Assembly (NCBI GenBank): GCA_933207985.1
Contig: OW240916.1
Coordinates: 83,714,997-83,778,996 of the forward strand
Reading direction: 5' to 3'
DNA length: 64,000 bases
Source of the DNA: Pelobates cultripes
Lineage: Eukaryota > Chordata > Amphibia > Anura > Pelobatidae
This document shows positions 59,912-64,000 of this stretch, one piece after another. The notes under the pieces were generated by a model that saw only the letters and a program-made list of their open reading frames with translations, was not told where the DNA came from and searched no databases. How positions within the stretch are numbered: the first letter of the stretch is position 1; every line of letters starts with the position of its first letter. The position numbers were made by a program, and so were the translations under genes.

Positions 59912-59922
59912 TTACGACAGGG
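59912..59922 (+). promoter_or_regulatory. Self-priming primer-binding site
   Basis: Immediately after the LTR end, TTACGACAGGG contains ACGACAGGG, the inverse complement of LTR bases 59641-59649. No standard tRNA-type TGGCGCC/TGGTAxC start is present. Self-priming by the RNA 5' end is known for Tf1 and sushi chromoviruses. Confidence 0.7.
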
Positions 59923-59926
59923 TCAT

Positions 59927-60838
59927 ATGGATCCTGCAGGTGCTAGTCCTCCTGACCCCAGATTTGAGGCCATGGACCATAGAATGGACCAAATGGCTCT
60001 AGCGTTGCAAACTTTGCTAGCACGTCCCAGTACCCAGTCAGAAGAAATACGTTCCACAGCTAGCCACCCTCTAAATACTGGTTTGGAAGTAGCCACTGTA
60101 GGCGCATCTTCCCATGTCACTTCCCCGTTACGTTATGGGGGTTCGCCTGATACTTGTCGAGGTTTTTTAAACCAGATAAGCATACATTTCGAACTTCAAC
60201 CCCGGGCTTATCCTACTGACAGGGCTAAAGTAGGGTTCATTATAACACTGCTAATAGACAAAGCACTTAGATGGGCCAATCCCCTTTGGGAGAATGATAA
60301 CCCTTTAGTCTACAACTATACTGCGTTTGTCACATCTTTCAGAAGGACTTTTGACCCCCCAGGAAGGAAGATTAATGCTGCCAGATCTCTGTTACGCCTT
60401 AAACAACAGAGTAGAACTCTTGTAGAATATGCGTTAGAGTTTAGATCACTGGCAGCAGAGGTGAAATGGAACGAACAAGCTTTTATGGATGTATTTTTGA
60501 ACGGGTTGTCTGATGAGATTCTAGATGAGATTGCCACAAGAGAACTTCCAGAAAATTTAGAAGATTTAGTGTCTTTTATTTCCAGAATAGATGTACGCAT
60601 GAGACAGAGGCAGAATACTCGAGAAAGAGCTAGTAGACCTCCTGTGAGACTCGCTCCTTCCTTTCAGAACCCTGACTCCTACAATTCCACTCCACCAGAA
60701 CCTATGCAGATAGGTAATACTCGCTTATCTGAGGCCGAGAGACAGTACAGAAGAAGGGAGGGTCTCTGTTTATACTGCGGGCAGAGAGGCCACCTACGTT
60801 TTAATTGCCCTAATCGCCCGGGAAACGCTCGCACCTAA
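59927..60838 (+). CDS. gag: Chromovirus gag (capsid and nucleocapsid)
   Basis: 303 residues from MDPAGASPPDPRFEAMDHRM, the first ATG after the PBS and typical for sushi-type gag. A coiled segment (FEAMDHRMDQMALALQTLL) precedes a retrotransposon-gag capsid domain with FLNQISIHFELQP and RTFDPPGRKINAARSLLRLK, then DVFLNGLSDEI. The C-terminus has one CCHC zinc knuckle, CLYCGQRGHLRFNC. The frame is complete and ends TAA at 60836. It overlaps pol at the frameshift site. The product would form the particle that packages the element RNA. An upstream in-frame extension to 59813 lies in the LTR and is unlikely to be used. Confidence 0.93.
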   Translation: MDPAGASPPDPRFEAMDHRMDQMALALQTLLARPSTQSEEIRSTASHPLNTGLEVATVGASSHVTSPLRYGGSPDTCRGFLNQISIHFELQPRAYPTDRAKVGFIITLLIDKALRWANPLWENDNPLVYNYTAFVTSFRRTFDPPGRKINAARSLLRLKQQSRTLVEYALEFRSLAAEVKWNEQAFMDVFLNGLSDEILDEIATRELPENLEDLVSFISRIDVRMRQRQNTRERASRPPVRLAPSFQNPDSYNSTPPEPMQIGNTRLSEAERQYRRREGLCLYCGQRGHLRFNCPNRPGNART

Positions 60839-60883
60839 GTTCCCCTAGAGGACGGGCCTTGGGTGTTTCTATATTGTCCTCTA
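60820..60883 (+). promoter_or_regulatory. -1 ribosomal frameshift site with H-type pseudoknot
   Basis: Slippery heptamer G-GGA-AAC (60820-60826) is in the correct gag phase. After a 5-nt spacer, stem 1 is CACCTAAG (60832-60839) with CTTGGGTG (60858-60865, one G-U pair), and stem 2 is TAGAGGAC (60846-60853) with GTCCTCTA (60876-60883). The -1 frame is open through this region into the protease DSG motif. The same heptamer is used by PEG10 and sushi elements. Confidence 0.8.
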
Positions 60884-63800
60884 TGTATAATGATAAAGAC
60901 CATAGGCTTCTGATTCCTGTCTCTTTAGCTTGGAAAAGTGGCACTATATCTACGATGGCGTTGTTAGACTCTGGAGCAGCAGAAAGTTTTATTCCAACTG
61001 AGAGATACACCCTTGGCCGTTGAGGCCATAGATGGTAGACCTTTGTCTGAACCAGTAATATTCCATTAGACTAAACCCGTTAAACTTACTATTGGTATCC
61101 TCCACGAGGAGATGATATCCCTCCTGTTAATATCCTCCCCGGCTGTTCCAGTGGTTCTAGGATATTCTTGGCTCAAGAGACATAACCCCCAGATTGACTG
61201 GGAATGTGGAGAAATCGTTGCTTGGGGAACTGGTTGTAGGGAGAAATGTTTGCGGAGAGTCACTTCTGTTTGCCCAGTAAACTCATCTACCAACTCTTCT
61301 CAATCCACAGACTTTCAGATCCCATCTCAGTATCTAGATCTCAAGTCTGTATTTGACAAGAGTAAGGCTGATACTTTACCTCCCCACCGGTCTTATGACT
61401 GTACTATTAGACTTTTGCCTGGTACTATGCCCCCTAGGGGTACAGTGTACCCTCTGTCTACCAAAGAAAATTTAGTTTTAGAGGAATACATCAAGGAAAA
61501 TCTAGACAAAGGATTTATTAGAAAGTCTTCATCTCCGGCGGGGGCGGGTTTTTTTTTTGTAGAAAAGAAAGACGGTACCTTACGTCCTTGCATAGACTAT
61601 CGGGGATTGAACAAAATTACCATCAGGAATGCTTACCCCATTCCTTTGATTACTGAACTCTTTGACAGACTAAAGGGCTCCAGTATTTTTACCAAACTTG
61701 ACCTGAGAGGAGCATATAACTTGGTGAGAATTAAACAAGGTGATGAATGGATGACAGCATTCAATACCCGTTACGGACATTATGAGTATACCGTAATGCC
61801 GTTTGGGCTATGCAATGCCCCGGCCGTCTTCCAAGACTTGATTAATGAGGTCCTTAGAGAATTTCAACACGAATGCGTGATAGTATATTTGGATGATATA
61901 CTAATACATTCTAGGGACATTGACTCACATCACAGACAAGTCAGAAGGGTGTTACAGAAACTTTTACAACATGGATTGTATTGTAAATTGGAGAAATGTA
62001 GCTTTGATCAGTCTCAGGTGACTTTCTTAGGCTACGTAATTTCCAAGGACGGGTTTATGATGGACCCGATCAAACTAAAATCGATTTTAGATTGGCCTTT
62101 ACCCAAGGGACTCAAAGCCATTCAAAGATTTATTGGATTTTCGAATTATTACAGACGTTTCATTAAAGGGTACTCCTCTGTTATCGCTCCTATCACTAAT
62201 ATGACTAAACAAGGAGCCGATACCAAAACATGGTCTACTGAGGCTTTATCTGCTTTCGAAACGCTCAAACAGACTTTTGCTTCAGCACCTGTATTAGTTC
62301 ATCCTGATACGTCTCTGCCCTTTCTGCTTGAAGTTGATGCGTCTGAAACAGGGATAGGCGCAGTATTGTCCCAAAGACAAAGTTTAGATAAGCCTTTACA
62401 CCCTTGCGGTTTTTTTTCCAAGAAATTATCACACACTGAAAGGAGATACGATATTGGTGACAGAGAACTCTTAGCTATTATTATGGCATTAAAAGAATGG
62501 AGACATCTGTTAGAGGGCACTGTTCTCCCGGTTACCATCTTGACTGATCACAAAAATGTATCTTACATTGGGGAGGCCAAAAGATTATCTGCCAGGCAAG
62601 CACGTTGGTCTATGTTCCTTACACATTTCAATTACATACTTACTTACAGGCCTGGTTCTAAAAACACCAAAGCAGACGCATTATCTTGTCAGCACGAACC
62701 TATTACCATTATAGAAGACACATTGTCTCCTATTGTTCCTGAACATAACATTATCGCCAACACCTGCGATATCTGTGTTAGGAATAAACTACCACAGGCC
62801 CTTCCTTGTGGTCTGTTGCAGCCCTTAGTCGTTCCCAACAAACCTTGGGCTAGTCTGGCTATGGATTTTATTGTTGATTTGCCGGTGTCCAATAGACACA
62901 CTGTTATCCTCACGGTTGTTGACAGGTTTACCAAAATGGCTCATTTCATCCCCTTGCCTAAACTTCCTTCCTCACCCGAATTGGCCGTGATATTTGCTAA
63001 GGAGATTTTTCGCTTACATGGGATTCCCAATGAGATTGTGTCTGACAGGGGGTCCCAGTTCATTTCCCGTTTTTGGAGATCCTTCTGTTCCCAGTTGGGC
63101 ATCAAGCTGAATTTTTCTTCGGCCTATCATCCTCAATCTAACGGGGCAGCCGAACGCACTAACCAGAAAATTGAGCAATATCTACGTTGTTTTGTTTCTG
63201 AACACCAGGACGATTGGGTCGGTCTGATTCCTTGGGCGGAGTTTGCTCACAACAACCTTGTTTGTGGTTCCACTCGTAATAGCCCCTTTTTCTTGAATTA
63301 TGGCTTTAACCCTACTATTCTTCCGTCGGTGTCACCTTCTCATGGTTTACCATCGGTTGATGTTCATATAGCCAACCTGAGAAAGTTGTGGGATCAGACT
63401 CGACAAATTCTTACTCGTAGTTCCGCGGTGTTTAAGATGCATGCTGATAGGCGTAGACGGCCCGCTCCTGTCTTTTCCCCGGGTGATAGGGTCTGGTTGA
63501 GTACCAGACACATTCGCTTGAAAGTCCCTTCCATGAAGTTTTCTCCTCGTTACATAGGTCCTTACAGGGTGTTGAGGAGGATCAACCCGGTTTCTTATTT
63601 GCTGGACCTACCTCCTACTCTACGTATCCCTAACTCTTTTCATGTGTCTTTATTGAAACCTCTTGTTTGTAACAGGTTTTCTTCCCACCCTGCTCCTCCA
63701 TCTTCGGTTCGAGTTGATGGTCAAGAAGAATATATTGTTAAGTCCATTCTTGATTCTCGTATTTCCAGGGGGAAGTTACAATACCTCATAGACTGGAAGG

Positions 63801-63922
63801 GTTATGGCCCAGAAGAGAGATCTTGGGTTCCTTGTGAAGACGTGCATGCTCCTCGTCTTCTTCGAGCCTTCCACGTTCGGTTTCCTTCTAAGCCCGGTCC
63901 CATCCGCCCGGTGGGCGTTTCT

Positions 63923-63933
63923 AAAAGGGGGGG
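63923..63933 (+). promoter_or_regulatory. Polypurine tract
   Basis: AAAAGGGGGGG lies 3 bp before the 3' LTR and primes plus-strand DNA synthesis in this family. Confidence 0.85.
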
Positions 63934-63936
63934 TAC

Positions 63937-64000
63937 TGTCAGGGTACCTGTAAATTATGCCTCTGAGGAGGTCAGTCTCTCTTCATAGGGGCTCCCTCCC
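63937..64000 (+). mobile_element. Start of 3' LTR (cut by window end)
   Basis: TGTCAGGGTACCTGTAAATT onward repeats 59379-59442 without a visible difference. Confidence 0.93.

Larger units (their letters stand above)
60820..63988 (+). pseudogene. pol: Chromovirus pol: protease-RT-RNase H-integrase-chromodomain
   Basis: In the -1 frame protease reads MALLDSGAAESFIP (catalytic DSG near 60973). A frameshift/deletion near 61010 and TAG at 61067 break it. From 61112 a 958-residue frame is open: VVLGYSWLKRHNPQIDW; RT with D197 (FTKLDLRGAY), FGLCNAP and YLDD (259-262); RNase H with D409, E452, D479; integrase with D585 (MDFI), D645 (SDRGSQF), E681 (NGAAERTNQ); a GPY-type segment near 814-830; chromodomain at about 871-925 (YLIDWKGYGPEERSWVP). 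Between LSCQHEP and CDIC most of the integrase HHCC finger is missing in frame; only C-x2-C remains. The frame runs through the PPT into the 3' LTR. Confidence 0.92.
59379..64000 (+). mobile_element. Ty3/gypsy chromovirus (sushi-type), right edge beyond window
   Basis: An LTR retrotransposon with 533-bp 5' LTR, PBS, gag, frameshift site, pol (protease, RT, RNase H, integrase, chromodomain), polypurine tract and the first 64 bp of the 3' LTR. The 63 bp visible after the 3' LTR start are identical by eye to the 5' LTR, so the insertion is recent. It sits inside the L1 at 56150. Confidence 0.95.

Noticed and set aside
1..64000. Search for a novel prokaryote-like defence or CRISPR system
   Set aside because: The window is vertebrate nuclear DNA: spliced XPA and CERS1 exons and eukaryotic transposons. 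No CRISPR-like regular repeat-spacer pattern exists.

Overview
This is a 64 kb piece of a vertebrate nuclear genome, most likely an anuran amphibian. The order (frog) is inferred from the mix of repeats: L1/Tx1-type LINEs, a Penelope-like element, a sushi-type Ty3 chromovirus, Tc1/mariner copies and many TTAA-flanked and hAT-type MITEs, in an AT-rich, intron-rich background. Nothing bacterial, no CRISPR and no operon-like packing is seen. The species cannot be named from the sequence.

Only two host genes are certain, and they converge tail to tail. The 3' half of XPA (DNA-repair damage-verification scaffold) is on the + strand: three exons at 3858-4023, 12910-13027 and 16762-16910, with a polyA signal at 16955. 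Exon lengths are 166, 118 and 149 bp and the phases are continuous. CERS1 (ceramide synthase 1) is on the - strand: five 3' coding exons at 43130-43310, 38574-38735, 36461-36608, 35018-35166 and 34111-34153. All splice in phase into the catalytic TLC domain and C-terminus. The 5' exons of both genes lie outside the window or were not found. A third, unrecognised gene may end at 46863-47044 (+).

The rest is transposon archaeology. 1-2600: degenerate AATAAAGTG repeats and a Penelope-like RT/GIY-YIG ORF. 4560-9630 (XPA intron 4): a decayed minus-strand L1 cut by a 1,033-bp solo LTR with clean TG...CA ends and a 5-bp target duplication. 11533-12305: a long inverted repeat. 14019-16102 (XPA intron 5): an L1 that carries only an intact ORF1, with a 17-bp target duplication. 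18250-23761: a nearly complete L1 with broken ORF2. 26930-29303: a Tc1 copy split by a palindromic hAT element with a 70-bp minisatellite core. 30405-31976: a second Tc1. 39659-40609: a second solo LTR. 42-46 kb and 50.7-52.2 kb: MITE clusters. 49018-50544: a 5'-truncated L1. 54643-55885: a hAT element with a perfect 8-bp duplication. 56002-64000: MITE, then L1, then chromovirus, inserted one inside another.

The chromovirus at the right edge (59379 to beyond 64000) is the richest single element. Its LTR, self-complementary primer-binding site, gag, a -1 frameshift heptamer with an H-type pseudoknot, pol with chromodomain, polypurine tract and the start of the 3' LTR can all be read. It is disabled by a frameshift and stop in protease and by an in-frame loss of most of the integrase zinc finger.
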